Positions 36,701-49,500 of a stretch of 64,000 bases of DNA are shown here, in pieces (the stretch's first letter is position 1; the number at the start of each line of letters is the position of its first letter). The DNA is from Hofstenia miamia (lineage: Eukaryota; Xenacoelomorpha; Acoela). Location: NCBI GenBank assembly GCA_004352715.1, contig SCFE01000021.1:2259454-2323453 (forward strand). The letters are read 5' to 3'. Both the position numbers and the translations under genes were made by a program. The notes under the pieces were generated by a model. That model made no database searches and had not been told where the DNA came from. It worked only from the letters and a program-made list of their open reading frames with translations.

Positions 36701-39700
36701 AGATAAATATATTGTGAAGCAGATTTGAAATAGTAGTACGCAGTCATATTCTATTCTAGCGTCGACTTGTATATATCAAATGCATTTTATTAGGAGAATA
36801 TTTTTTCAATATAATCGTTATTATTTTTGCTTCTTTGGTGCTTTTGGGAATGCAATATAACTATTTTCGTTTTGGAAGGTTTTTTGTAACACTTACCCGA
36901 TGTTGATACATGAAACAATAGGCTGTATCTTTCTCTTGCTTGGAAGCATCACGAAATCTCGCAATTTTTCATAGCTGCAGTTAGGGAATGACTTGACAGC
37001 GAAGCAGTAATTGGCTACAAGGAATTTTTGTGTCAACAGTCGCAACTGACGAGTGATGAATTTTGGTTTCATTGCCTTTTTGTGTCATGACATTCTGAAT
37101 GTTGAGATTCGAGAATCACCACAACATTATCAACAGCATCATCCACTTTAAGAGTATAATTGTAGGCAGCATGGACAGATTCAAAAATTGAGAGAATATT
37201 CTGGCCATTGTTTGGGTTCAATATGTTCCCGAGATGAACACTTACCCCATTCCTATAAGCAGAAAAGGTTACTGGAGAGCACAGAGCTGATTTATTTTGA
37301 ACAATGCTTGAAGTCTTTTGACATGAAAACACACACTAATTTATCCACTGAACGAGATATGAAGAGGTTATCATATTTTTTCTGTAACTCTTTTTCTGGT
37401 GAGAAATCACCAATTTTGTCTTTCATCAGAAAATTTTCCAATTGTTCATCTTCCTGCTTTGGCTTCCGAGGTGCTGGCTTATTCGTTGGTAAGCAAGAAT
37501 TAGGAACATTGAAAATGCTGGTCGAGTGAGCCCCCATGCAATGTGACGTGTGGGGCGTTAGGTGGCCAATGTCTTTCACAGATGAAAAATTTCGCACGAT
37601 CAATCGTAAAATCCTTGCGAGAAGGGAGCACATCTAAACACTTTTGTTTTTCTGATTCTTCTTTCGACAATTTAAAAATACAGCACTGGTTGTCATTATT
37701 GTAGTTGCCATTACAGTTTAAGATACCAAAATTAAAGATTAATATATACGAGCCTCAATTATGTTTGAAAAAGCATTTATCAATTCCTGTCTGTTATTTA
37801 TATATCGTTTGGTAATTTACTTGTATCCCATTCATTGATTGCTTCTTCACCTGAATCCTCTAACGGATCATGTACATTGTATAATACAGTTTGTAATATG
37901 CCCTATTATATAATATCTATCGAAATGAATGTGTATACCACAAGGTGGTGTCTTTTATGTAATAGGTGAAGCTTTTGATTATTATTTTGCAATAAGTGAT
38001 GGATTTAGAAATATTTCTTTCTTAAGTTGCTTCCTGCAACATTGTGCCGAAAATTTATTTTGACTAACAATAGTGTAGCCTATAAATATAAATAGCTAAT
38101 TGTAATTGATTAGGGTAAACAATGCATTTAGATCACAATTAATATAATGTTATTTTTAGCTCTTTTGACGAATATTCTTCTGAGGTTAAGTCTGGTCGGT
38201 TAGAGTGGAGTCCAGTCCACAAATCCGATAAATTTTGGCGTGAAAACGCTGCCAAGCTAAATGCAAAAGACTATGAGCTGATCAAGTATTTTTACTTTTA
38301 TTTTTCATTCACTTATAAAATTTAGAGCTCTTACCAAACTTTTGGGAGCATCTACCGATCCGCTCATCCTTTCTGTGGCATCACATGATGTTGGAGAATA
38401 TGTCCGCTATTATCCACGTGGCAAAAAGTTTGTTTGGATTTTACATTGCATGCAACTAATTCACAAATTTTCAATTTTTTCATACATTTAGATGTGTCGA
38501 AGTTAATATTTTTTTATTGCAATTATTTCATTTTGAAACTAGAGAAATGTATTTTGTCTATAAAACTAAATAAATTAACCGCTAGATGAGTGTTTCTATT
38601 GATTGCATTTGTATTTAGAGTTTTGGATCAAATAGGCTGCAAAACACTTGTCATGTCATTGATGGGGCATGATGATCCCAACGTTCGATATGAAGCATTA
38701 TTAGCTACTCAGAAAATTATGGTTCAGAATTGGTAAGCTTTTATTGTATTAACCCTTAACCTACTAAGCTATTGTTGACACCTTATCATACCAAAGGTGA
38801 TTGTTTTAATCACCTTTCGAAACTACATATATTCCCGCTTATACTGTTTTTTGATGATTTCAATTGAAACAGTTTCAGAAGATGAGTAATTATGGCAGAC
38901 AAGGTTCAAGTTATTACTGGTATGAGCACATTTCACACACAACAGTTCATTCAACAACATGCATTTTGCAAGTATATCTGCTAGATATTTTGATTGCATT
39001 TTCGTCGATTTGAAAGCTAGTGTTGTCGTGCTGCTACTTTTTCAAATCTGACATTTTTTGGTTCTGGCCAATGATCGCGTTTGAATAATTTTCTTGCTTA
39101 TAATGGCTAGTACTTTAAACTCCAACCTTTGTGCACTTCCTGCAGCATGCCTTTTGTGACATTATTCAGCCAATTCATCAACCCAGTATGATGGAAAGGG
39201 CATAGTTGGTTGCAGTGGCGTCAAGCCCCTTAGAAATGAAGGGGTTTGAAGTTCAAATTTTTTTAGTGAAAGTGGGTAAAGAATTTGACATCATTAACTG
39301 CTTTGGAATTTCATAATTGTTTTATGATTTCTTGAACAATATTTTAACCACCTATAACTCACGAGGTCATCGCGGGATAGGGTGACTGCTCGATTTCTTC
39401 AAGCCTGACGCCTTTGGCATTGATACCTTTGACTCAACAGATTTGGGAGGTCTATCTGTACATATCAGGAAGTGTTTAAGGATAACCACTAAATGATATT
39501 CTTGATAAATGCTCAAATTTTGCTTAGAGTGGTAAAAATTTTCAGTTTCAAACGTATTTTTTCTTTTTAATCTAGCGCAATTTACATATTTAACATGATT
39601 TTTAAAAATAGTTTGTTGTTCAAGCTACTAATAATCAGGTTAAAAATCCATTTAATAATATATAAAACATGCTCTCAAAAATTCAAACATGAATGGGTTT

Positions 39701-41044
39701 GCTTCTGTACGCAATCATGTTTCATGATAACGATTCTTACTAAAAAATTAAGTTTCAGTGCGGAACCTCTAAAAATATTGTTTGCAGCATTATACTAAAT
39801 TTGCGCGTATGTTATAGTCACTTTGAAAAATAATTGTAGATTTCTGCAGTAGATGTCATGAGTCAAAATATTGCCCAATTCAAAAAAGTTTAAAAATTTG
39901 TACATTCTAAAATATTTTTGGTTCAACTTTGGTTTCAATCAAGAAGGCAGCTTTATGTTTTTCAGTTAACTACTCATCCTTAAGGGCTGGCTTCCTGTCA
40001 GAAAAAAACTGAATTGCTGGTTGTCTCCTTCAAATATGAAAGAATGTAATACATTTGCTTGATGTGATAATGACAATTTTTTTGCTTTGAAATACTTGTT
40101 AATTTGGGAAAACATTTTAGCATTTATTTATGTTTTCTCGCTTTGCTGAAATAGCTTAAATTTCAGTAAAATCTCAGTTTGCAGCCAATAGTTTTACTTC
40201 GTCATAAAATATTAAACCATCGTATTTATTATAAGCTTGATGCATGAAATTTCACCAAATTATTGCTGTAAAATCATATTTGTGAATTACTAACATATTA
40301 ATCTGGAAGTTTTTCTGAAAAGTAGAGTCATTGCGAAACAATTCGTTTTAAAATATATTGAGGACAGCAAAGTACAAAGAACAGATAAAATCTTGATAAC
40401 ATCAAATGCAAGAATTCCCGTTTTCAAAGCCCCTCCCCATCAGGTTTGACGCCACAGGTCCGGTGTATTCGTATACATTCATAAGAAAAAGTTATTCGAA
40501 GTGATCGAGCAAGTTGTAAGCCCAAGTTAGTAAATTTATTCAAAATGATTTTGATCAACAAATTGAACTGTTTTGACTACTGTGCCTAATTTAGTTACTC
40601 TGCATCGTTTCTAAATATTTATTAGTTTGCTGTTTTATTTTAAATCGAATAGTTTTACAGCCATATTGAAATTTTCAGCACAGAATTTGTTTACTGTATT
40701 ACAAAGTGTAAGTACTCTCTCCATTTTTCTATCGTTTCCATTTCTAATGTTAGAATATGTATGTATTTATCTATGCAACATCGACATGGATTTTCAGTAT
40801 TTTCCCTGAATTTGTTATGTTAAAGATTTTTCAATATTAATAATGCATGAAGTACCTTTTTTGCATTATAAATCGGTTAACAATCGCTATTTTATACACT
40901 GCGTTAGAATTTTTATCTTGTTACATTTCAACATTAACTCTCTAGTTTAAACGATTATTATAATAATTGTTTATGTATTTAATGCATCTTAATTTAAGTA
41001 TTTATTTTAGGGAATACTTAGGAAGGCAAATGCAAACCGTCTGA
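33748..41044 (+). CDS. ATP6V1H: V-type proton ATPase subunit H (twelve exons)
   Basis: Regulatory subunit of the V1 sector that links V1 to the membrane Vo sector and is needed for proton pumping. Exons: 33748-33875, 34157-34256, 34298-34387, 35215-35433, 35630-35727, 35773-35880, 35922-36006, 36051-36229, 38160-38285, 38326-38427, 38619-38732 and 41011-41044. All are GT/AG with consistent phases; several introns are only about 40-45 bp. The product is 460 residues (human about 483; the divergent C-terminal tail is absent). The first about 335 residues form the alpha-helical repeat domain ([38 protein letters not shown]). The C-terminal domain has [33 protein letters not shown] and the closing [10 protein letters not shown]. 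The start Met is preceded by an in-frame-independent AAGG context and matches the family start. No defects seen. Intron 8 and intron 11 carry transposon relics. Confidence 0.96.
37069..37735 (-). pseudogene. THAP-domain protein relic in intron 8 of the V-ATPase H gene
   Basis: The minus strand reads [39 protein letters not shown] and ICERHWPP. This is the order of a THAP zinc-binding domain: N-terminal Cys, CIF.L, VLP, then C-x2-H. After a frameshift near 37520 it continues [40 protein letters not shown] and, in another frame, [23 protein letters not shown] domains bind DNA and are typical of P-element-like transposases and proteins derived from them. The first zinc Cys is not evident, and two or more frameshifts are present. 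Most likely a dead transposon ORF antisense to the host gene. Confidence 0.75.
39213..40457. mobile_element. Possible hAT-like non-autonomous element in the last V-ATPase H intron
   Basis: The left end CAGTGGCGTCAAGCCCCTTA is opposed at 40430-40457 by the inverse of GTGGCGTCAAACCTGATGGG, and a third inverted variant (AGCCTGACGCC) lies at about 39402-39412. CAGTGGCGT-type ends are common in hAT elements. The 8 bp outside the ends (GTTGGTTG and GTCCGGTG) match at only 5 of 8 positions, so the boundaries are tentative. It may be a 1.24 kb element or a shorter unit of about 200 bp plus a solo end. No coding content. Confidence 0.45.
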
Positions 41045-42680
41045 AAAAATTTTATTTATTTGAATAATTATTAGTGTCTGCGAATTAGTTATTGAATTTA
41101 TAAATCATGGATATTATAGTGTATATTAGAAAATATTTTTGAAATATTCAAATACAGTGTTTATTCGAAGGATTTTTTCTCCTTTACTACTCATCTCTTG
41201 TATGTTTTACAGTTCTGTTAACTAACGTCTAAAATTTTCGATGAAGATTGTTGATACATATTTTTGTAGTTTATTTTTCAAAACTTGATTTATTTCTTAT
41301 AATTATATAGGCGCTTGTCCATTTTTGTTTTGTTGCACTGTTTTCTAAAATGAAACCGGAATGAAACTTCACGTAGATATATTTTTTATAGGCATTAAAC
41401 ATATTTAACCAAATGTTATCTTAAGATTGGCTGTGGGTATGTAAAAGCCCGCGCATCACCTTGCTGATACTATTACAATAATTGCGTCATTAACAAATTA
41501 AAAAACAAAAAAATAAAATAACAAAGAAGATAGTATATATCAGACTATTGCTAGCACTTGTGCCATTTCTTGTGAAATTTGTATCCTTTCCATGCTACTT
41601 TACAAATTTCTGTAATATAATGTGAAGTCAGATATGATAATGACTTTTCCCAAAACATAGAATATTGCAATGCAAATGCGAATGACATAAGTTCAAATTC
41701 TAATCATAATGCTTCATATTTCATAAGATATTTTTCATTAAAAGGATTTTAGCATCTCAAACACGTTCACCTTACAGTAAACTGCAATTTCCGTTATATA
41801 CGCATTCAACGTATCATTTGAGGACTGCTAAATTCAGAAAAGTAAAATTTAAAAAACCTTTTCTTAAAAATTCATTTTTAAATTCAACATTTGAACTATA
41901 GAATAATACACCACTCAAAAAAACGAATCAAGTTTTGCAGAAAATTTAAAAGTCAAATATATTTATCAGTAAAATGGGTTCTATTTCATTGAAATGATTT
42001 CATTTTTTTAAAAATATTAATTAGCAATAAACTGGGGAAACTAAATTCTGTATTCAAGCTTTTGTTATGGTTTATTTATTGTATTTCATTTTGACACAAT
42101 AAGTGTAGTATAAGCAGCTTTTGTTGAGGTTACTAATTATGCCAATGTACAACACTTAATAAGAACCTCTATTTTATTATATGCATCATATGACCTTAAG
42201 CAAAATCTTAAGTAGTTTTGCTTCTAAGGGCCTTGTATTAGAAAAGATAATAGTTTGCAGCTGAAGATGGCGTCTTCAGAATTCTTGTTTCGAAACAATT
42301 TCTACGAAAATTCTTTCCACTCTGAAAAAATTCTTCAGGCTGGAATCTTTCACTACTTCATTGTGACGTATGAAATGTATCATAAAATGCAGCAAATACA
42401 AAAAATATTGTTCTCTTTGTTCTACAAATAAAATAGTACAGTACGCGAAATTAAATTGAGGCCACCCCTATAAGTTAAGATTTTTTCAATACTACCATGA
42501 ATTGTAAAATCATTTTCAGATATAAAACAAATACTCTTAAGAAATTCGTACATAAAAAGAAAAAGCAAAATTTTTAATATTGAGAAACTTATGATGAAAA
42601 TCACAAAAGGGGTTGCGAAATTGAAAAGGCCTGATCAACACTGAAGTACAAGTTCTAATGAAAAATGCATTGAAATACTT
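41045..42680. other. 3' flank of V-ATPase H and intergenic DNA
   Basis: Begins with the 3' UTR (an AT-rich run follows the TGA). AATAAA-like signals are frequent and none can be singled out. No gene recognised. Confidence 0.4.
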
Positions 42681-42689
42681 ACTCAATAC

Positions 42690-43035
42690 TTAGTAATGTT
42701 TCCTTTGCCAAGTAAAACGCTACTTGCTAGATCTTCCCAAAGGTTTTCGATTGCGTTTAAATCCGGGCTCTTTGATATCCAAGGAAGAACCTTTATGTTA
42801 TTCTCCTCTCACCATCCTTTTGTTTGAATGAATAGAGGCTAAGTCCTTCTAAAAAAGTAGTTATCTCCATCAAATTCATCAATAAATGGCACTAGATAGT
42901 TGTCTAATGTTTCACAATACTGGATAGAGTTTTGATTCCCCTCTAAAAATTTTAAAACAGACTTGCCTTTAGAGTTAAAGGCACCCCAAATCATAAGGGA
43001 ACCACCACCGGATTGCCGCTTCGAAAATGTTTCTT
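42690..43035 (-). pseudogene. Tc1-like transposase fragment (third lineage)
   Basis: The minus strand gives RQSGGGSLMIWGAFNSKG, then YCETLDNYLVPFIDEFDGDN, a disrupted stretch, and NNIKVLPWISKSPDLNAIEN followed by LWEDLASSVL. SPDLNAIENLWE is the Glu block of a DD34E transposase, and GGGSLMIWGAF is the conserved strand before the second Asp. The second Asp region (QDNA-like) is lost by frameshift. It differs from the other Tc1-like families in the window. Confidence 0.8.
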
Positions 43036-43264
43036 TTTTAAGTCTTGAATTCTAATATCTTAAGTGTAATATGCAATGTGCTTATCTACGTATATTGATG
43101 ATAGATGTGTAGGATTTTTTATTTACTATCTGTTTATTGGAATTATTTTTTCAAACTTGTTGCTGCTCCGATATATTTTTCTTTGCAACCTAAGCAAGTT
43201 AATAAATATATTGTATTTATTGCATTACAGTTAAATTGTTCTTTTATAGTATAGTATATATTAT

Positions 43265-45110
43265 TTTTTTGTTAATAATCTTTATTTTTGCTTATTGATT
43301 GCACAACCTCCATATATACAATTTGCAAAAATGATGTGTACAACTATTTGCAATATACACAAACATATTTACAAAATGAATACACAGAATGTACAATAAA
43401 ATAAATAAAACTACCACAATTAAGTGAAAAACATACAATAAAAGAAGAATACAGCACAACAAAAAAGAAAAAAGTTAACAATACAAAAGAATATTTAGTA
43501 CCTTGGTCAGATATCTTGAGTTTTTGAATATCAAAATATGAATTGGTTTGTAATTGTAAGCAGGTTTTCCTTCAGTGTTTTTTAAAAGTTCTTAAATTTG
43601 ATTAATTGCGAATGTTTGAATCTAGCTTGTTCCAAAGATTACAGACATTCGTAGTATATGCTCCTTTCCAAAATTTGCTTTTTATTTGTACATTATTGAT
43701 GTATTAGTTAAACTTGAATAGACTAAATAATTGCTGATTTCGTTTAATGCATTTAAACATGTGAACAAGACTGGTATATATGCAAATGTAAATAGGTGAA
43801 AGTATTGATGCTTTGTGTATGAAATCACTGATTGCTTGTTTCTCAACATTAAACATCGTAGAGATACACCAGTTAGACACTCTATTTATTTGCTCCGTCT
43901 GTGTAGTACTTAGATCATGAAGTAATATGCATGCATACCTAAAATGACTTACTACTAGTGCATCTACAACTGCTTTACTCTTAGTAATCTTTTTCATTTG
44001 TTTGACATTATATGCCGCTTGACATTTTCCGGATTTTGGTACGAATGAACGAATGAAGTCCTTGTATTTAAAGTCTCTATCAATTATGATACCCAAATAT
44101 TCAACTGTATAAGTTGGTGCAATAAATGCAATAAGAAACTGATATGGTGCAATTTGGAATAAGTTGTTTTGATTCTCTTGGTGTGAAAATAAACTGTTTT
44201 TTCTCTTTATTCATTGTTAATTTATTTTGACTGAAGTAGATCACGAGCTTGTCAATATTTCTCTGCAGGTTCCTGTAGCAACTATTGGACTTGCATGCCT
44301 GTTTATTAAACATGCCATCAGCATACTGCATTATGTTGCTGTCAATAAGATGGTTTGATGTAATTTTTATGTAAAGGTTGAACAGGATAGGACCTAAGAC
44401 AGTGCTTTGTGGGACTCCTCTGTTGGTTGTGATGTAATCAGAATAAATATTATCAATTCGTACACGTTGTTCTCTATTTGTAAGAAAGTTATTAATGTTC
44501 TTGTTGCTTTATCAAACCATAGCTTTGCAATTTTTATCAAGTATGCAAAATCTAGACTGTTAAAAGCTTTACTGACATCAAATAACGCAACACTACTGCA
44601 AACATTATTGTTTAGAAAATAGCGAGTCTTCTCAGTTAAGGACAGCATAGCATCCATAGAACTCAAATCCTTTCTAAAGCCATATTAATTTGGAGATACA
44701 ATCTTGTATTTTTTGCAATTTGTCGGATCTCCTTTTTTATAAAAATAGGTGTTGCATCCGCTTTTTTTAGCATTTGAGGATAACTATTAGTTCGAATTGC
44801 ATACTGGATTACAAATATCAAATATTCTGAAAAATACTTAATGTACTTTTTTAAAATGAATATAGGCACTCCATTGGTTCCTGCAGATACAGACGGGTCT
44901 AAGCTATTTACTATTTAAATCACCTCATGTTCATTGATGTAATGAAAACTAAACGTGTGTTTAACTTCTATAATTTCATTCTCGAACCGCATTTCCTTAC
45001 CTTTATACGAACCCAGATCTTTAAATACTCTGTTGATAGTGTTTGCTATGGACTTTATGTCAGTGATTTCAGTAGTATCAATTTCCTGAATTTGCATGCT
45101 ATGTGATTTT
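43265..45110 (-). pseudogene. Second LINE reverse transcriptase, broken
   Basis: On the minus strand: PIFILKKYIKYFSEYLIFVI and PQMLKKADATPIFIKKEI (44869-44663); SSMDAMLSLTEKTRYFLNNN and ALFDVSKAFNSLDF (44666-44480, palm motif); a GVPQ-STVLGPILFNLYI block near 44370-44420; QYADGMFNK near 44325; and ASILSPIYICIYTSLVHMFK at the C-terminus (44096-43704). This is the reverse transcriptase and C-terminal region of a non-LTR element unlike the 30-33 kb copy. The catalytic motif reads YADG instead of YADD, and stops and frameshifts are present. The tract at 43265-43480 is a likely 3' UTR. Confidence 0.82.
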
Positions 45111-45240
45111 TCGTACTCAAAAGCAAACTAAGAAAGGGTATATATTCTTAGCATGTGTTAACTTTTCAAAAAACTGCTTATCTCATTCTTCTTTCTTTGA
45201 AGCTTTAATTTTGGAAAACTTGAATTTTAAACCTTTATAA

Positions 45241-46589
45241 AAACCAAAATTCACATAGAATTTATTTTTTTTAGGAAAGCTCCATGCATTTGTCTTAGCT
45301 AATTCTAAATCCTTGATTTCTAAGAATTCATGTTTATTTTGACTTTCATTGTAAATTTTAGAGAATTATTAGGATCCATTTTGTTTAAAAGTTTATGAAA
45401 GAGTACGATTTCTAATTCTTTTGGGAATGTAATCAATCCATTGTTTAAATAACTTTCCCATTCTTCAATAAAATAAGATAGCCAGATTTTAGTAAAATTT
45501 TTTCTATTTCGAATACAAGTATTTTTTCCAAGCATCTTATAGTTGATGTAAAATAAGAAGGGATGGCAGACTGTCCATTAATTTGCCTAAAAGTTTTGGT
45601 CTTATTATATTCTTTGAAATAATTGTTTGGCAGTGAAAAATTCATTACATTAGTTATAAAATGTATAACTTTTAGTGATTGAAATCTAGTCTATATCTTC
45701 ACAATTTTTTTAAATAATATTTTAATGCAATTATACCAATTTTTGTATCAAAATTTGCACAAGAGGTTATTTCAAAGGCTTGCAAATTCCAGTTAATGTT
45801 TTTTTTCTTTAAGGGACTCAGATATTACCAGAATTCGTAAATTTATAAGTAAATTCTAAATCCACAAGCGAAGCTAGTTAAAGGTACATCCAAGGTGACT
45901 GGGATTTCCTTAGANAAACCAAAATTCACATAGAATTTATTTTTTTTAGGAAAGCTCCATGCATTTGTCTTAGCTAATTCTAAATCCTTGATTTCTAAGA
46001 ATTCATGTTTATTTTGACTTTCATTGTAAATTTTAGAGAATTATTAGGATCCATTTTGTTTAAAAGTTTATGAAAGAGTACGATTTCTAATTCTTTTGGG
46101 AATGTAATCAATCCATTGTTTAAATAACTTTCCCATTCTTCAATAAAATAAGATAGCCAGATTTTAGTAAAATTTTTTCTATTTCGAATACAAGTATTTT
46201 TTCCAAGCATCTTATAGTTGATGTAAAATAAGAAGGGATGGCAGACTGTCCATTAATTTGCCTAAAAGTTTTGGTCTTATTATATTCTTTGAAATAATTG
46301 TTTGGCAGTGAAAAATTCATTACATTAGTTATAAAATGTATAACTTTTAGTGATTGAAATCTAGTCTATATCTTCACAATTTTTTTAAATAATATTTTAA
46401 TGCAATTATACCAATTTTTGTATCAAAATTTGCACAAGAGGTTATTTCAAAGGCTTGCAAATTCCAGTTAATGTTTTTTTTCTTTAAGGGACTCAGATAT
46501 TACCAGAATTCGTAAATTTATAAGTAAATTCTAAATCCACAAGCGAAGCTAGTTAAAGGTACATCCAAGGTGACTGGGATTTCCTTAGA
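45241..46589. other. 674 bp block repeated head-to-tail across a single N
   Basis: Bases 45241-45914 and 45916-46589 appear identical and are separated by one N at 45915. Minus-strand frames at 45320-45645 recur at 45995-46320. Their text (YLNNGLITFPKELEIVLFHK) may belong to the 5' part of the LINE relic, but I cannot place it. Almost certainly an unmerged contig overlap. Confidence 0.8.
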
Positions 46590-49500
46590 TGGCTCAATCT
46601 ATAATATTGGGATGTTTTTTTATCATACTGTACATTCTTATTGCACTTACATTATGGAGTAGTACATACTATTCTTTAACTACAGTAGTGCGTAAAATCC
46701 AGAACAGTGTAAAGAATGTGGCAAAACTAGTTTACGTAGTACATTGGAACTCAACCGTATGACAAACGAAACTTATATATTTATTTCCCAATAATTTTAC
46801 TATCAGATTTTCTAGGCATTTCCATGGCTAAATTATTAGAAGTATACTATTTTTGTATTAAAATTGAGAAGTATTGTGACAATTCTTCCGAGTAAATAAA
46901 ATTTTTTATGTACTCAATTAATCAAATACTGGAGTTACAATTGTCTCTATAGAGAAAGAATATTGTGAAAATAAGATTTTTTGTAAACCCAAAATTCAAT
47001 GAAATTTAGATTTTGACGTAACAACAACTGTGCAGAGATCATCTTCTGGAATTATTGTAAAAATTAATGTCAGCAGTACATTATCTGTTACAGACGTTTA
47101 TCCTTTGCAAAGAGTTAATTACAATTACGCAGACAATCAGTATGTATTTACTCTTTCTCAAAACTTTACGTTGGAAGCCATATGACATGTTGTAATTACG
47201 AACCCCATCACGAGAAATATTTCTCTTCACTTAGAAGAGGATACTTCTCAAGACGTAAGTTTAATATTCAATTATACTTGATTCATTGAACTTAATAGTT
47301 AAATTCAATATATATATATATATATATATGCTAATGTTGCTGCAAAACAACAAGGATAATTATATTCATACACTTAAACAAATATTTCTTATTCTTCACT
47401 GAGATCATTGGGTCCCCACTGCTTACCCAACTGACCCAGACGCTACACCACTGAGCTTAAAGGCAAGATTAAGAGATAGATTTCAGGCAGAACATCCGAG
47501 AACATCTATTATTGCCATTTGGGAAGAGCAATTGTTCACTACAGAACCATTTTCAACTAGAGGCGAAATGGACGACCCAGTGAACAAGGTGATGAAAATG
47601 ACAACATCATTAACTCTATTTAAAATAACCCCAAACTTTCAATAAGAAGAAACACCAACAAATTACAGAAACCTCGATCTACGTTACATCACACCACGGA
47701 ACAAGACTTGGGGTACAAGTCTTGGAAACCAAATAATTTGCAGTATCTTTCTGAAGCCAACTATGCTTACCATTTTGAATGTTGTAGGCAAATACTCACA
47801 AAATATGATAATAATGTCAGAAGAAATAAACTTTTGTTCACCAATGAATGCGCCATATATGCTGAGAAAAGTGAGGCTGTCATTTTGGTCCATAGAAAAT
47901 CCTCATTTTTCGAGCACCCTCCAAAAGTAATAGTTTGGGCTGCAATTTCGGGAAGACATTTGATAGGTCCATTTTTTCTTGAAGGTGCAGTTACTACTGA
48001 AAAATACATTGCAATGATTTGTTACAACTAATTCCAGCATTAGAAGCAAAGGGAATATTGTTGTTCTACCAATTCAACAGGATGGCGCACCTGTGCATAC
48101 TGCTCTGGCTACTAGGAAATTTATGACAGAGACGTTCCAGGACAGATGGATCGGCAAGTTTGGACAGACTCTGTGTCTACCTCGTAGTCCAGACCTCACT
48201 TCATGTGACAATGACCTGTGGGGTATGGCGATGTCCAAGATTGTTTCTTTTAAACCAAGGACTGTTGCTGAATTGAAAGAGTCAATCCAAGAAGTTTTCA
48301 ATCAAATTTCCCCATGGTGTTCTGGACTTAATCAACAAGAGGACCTTCTGGAGGCTACAACTGTGCATTCAGCATAACGGATTGCAGGTAGACCATTATG
48401 ACTATCAATTATCCTTGTGTTAATATTTCTGGACATCACATGTCATATTTTCAATGTTAAATACATTCTGCTAAATATATATTATTTTTGTTATTCTATG
48501 TGACAGGAACTTTTAGGACGTACTGTATATATATCTATATATATATATATAACATTAACAAAAAGTTTGAAAATATCCATCACCTGAAAAATACCCTCTC
48601 ATTTAATAGAGCACAAAATTTCTGTAGTTTAGTATTATTTGTACAAAAAGGAAAATCTTGGTTATTGATGGTCTTAGCAAAATTCAGAAAAAATCATTGG
48701 CTTACTAGTTAATGCAAAAAAACATGATAGTTTCCATTTTACACAGTTTTTACTTAAGTAATAATCCATGAAATGATTCAAACAGAAAAAAAAGCTTATA
48801 ATATTTATATTAAACAAGAATGCATAAACATAAGAAATCCAAAGAGTAAATTGAGATAAATTTATGAAATTTTGAATTGTGGTAACGCTAGTATAGACAG
48901 ATTGGCCATTCAAAATCAATTGCTTTACTACAGAGTAGAAAATTTAAAACTATTTATGTATTTTTGCAAAAATGAAGGGTCTAATAAAAATTAACAGAAC
49001 ATTAGTGTGGAATCATCAAGCTAATCAATTCAAGTGAGCTGAATCTATTTAATACAATACAAGTGATAGTTAATTATTCCCACAGGATTGACTTAATTAA
49101 GTAACCAATAAAGGTTTTTGTTATAATAACAACAATTAACTAAATAATTTATAGAAAACCACTGGGCTAATCTCTGATACAAAAAATATAGAGTCCGACT
49201 GAAGCAATGTCCAGATCAAGTGGTAGATGAAGTCACCCTCATTAATAATTTGCATTGCATTTCTTTATTATCTAAGACCACAAGTATAAATTTATTTTTT
49301 AAAAAAATAAGACTTTATATAAATTAATTAAATTATTCCTTCCGGTGTTTGTATTGACGTTTTCTGGTAATATGTCAGTAGCAGTAGATGCCTTAACCAG
49401 TTGCTCTGTGAAATCATTTTCACTACTGAAACATAACTCTGTGTGATACACAAATGGTTCATCTTTATGTCCATTAATGTTTGGCTTTATTCTTCAACAA

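Noticed and set aside
37188-37529. Plus-strand 113-residue frame in the V-ATPase intron
   Set aside because: It is the shadow of the THAP-domain text, which makes sense only on the minus strand.
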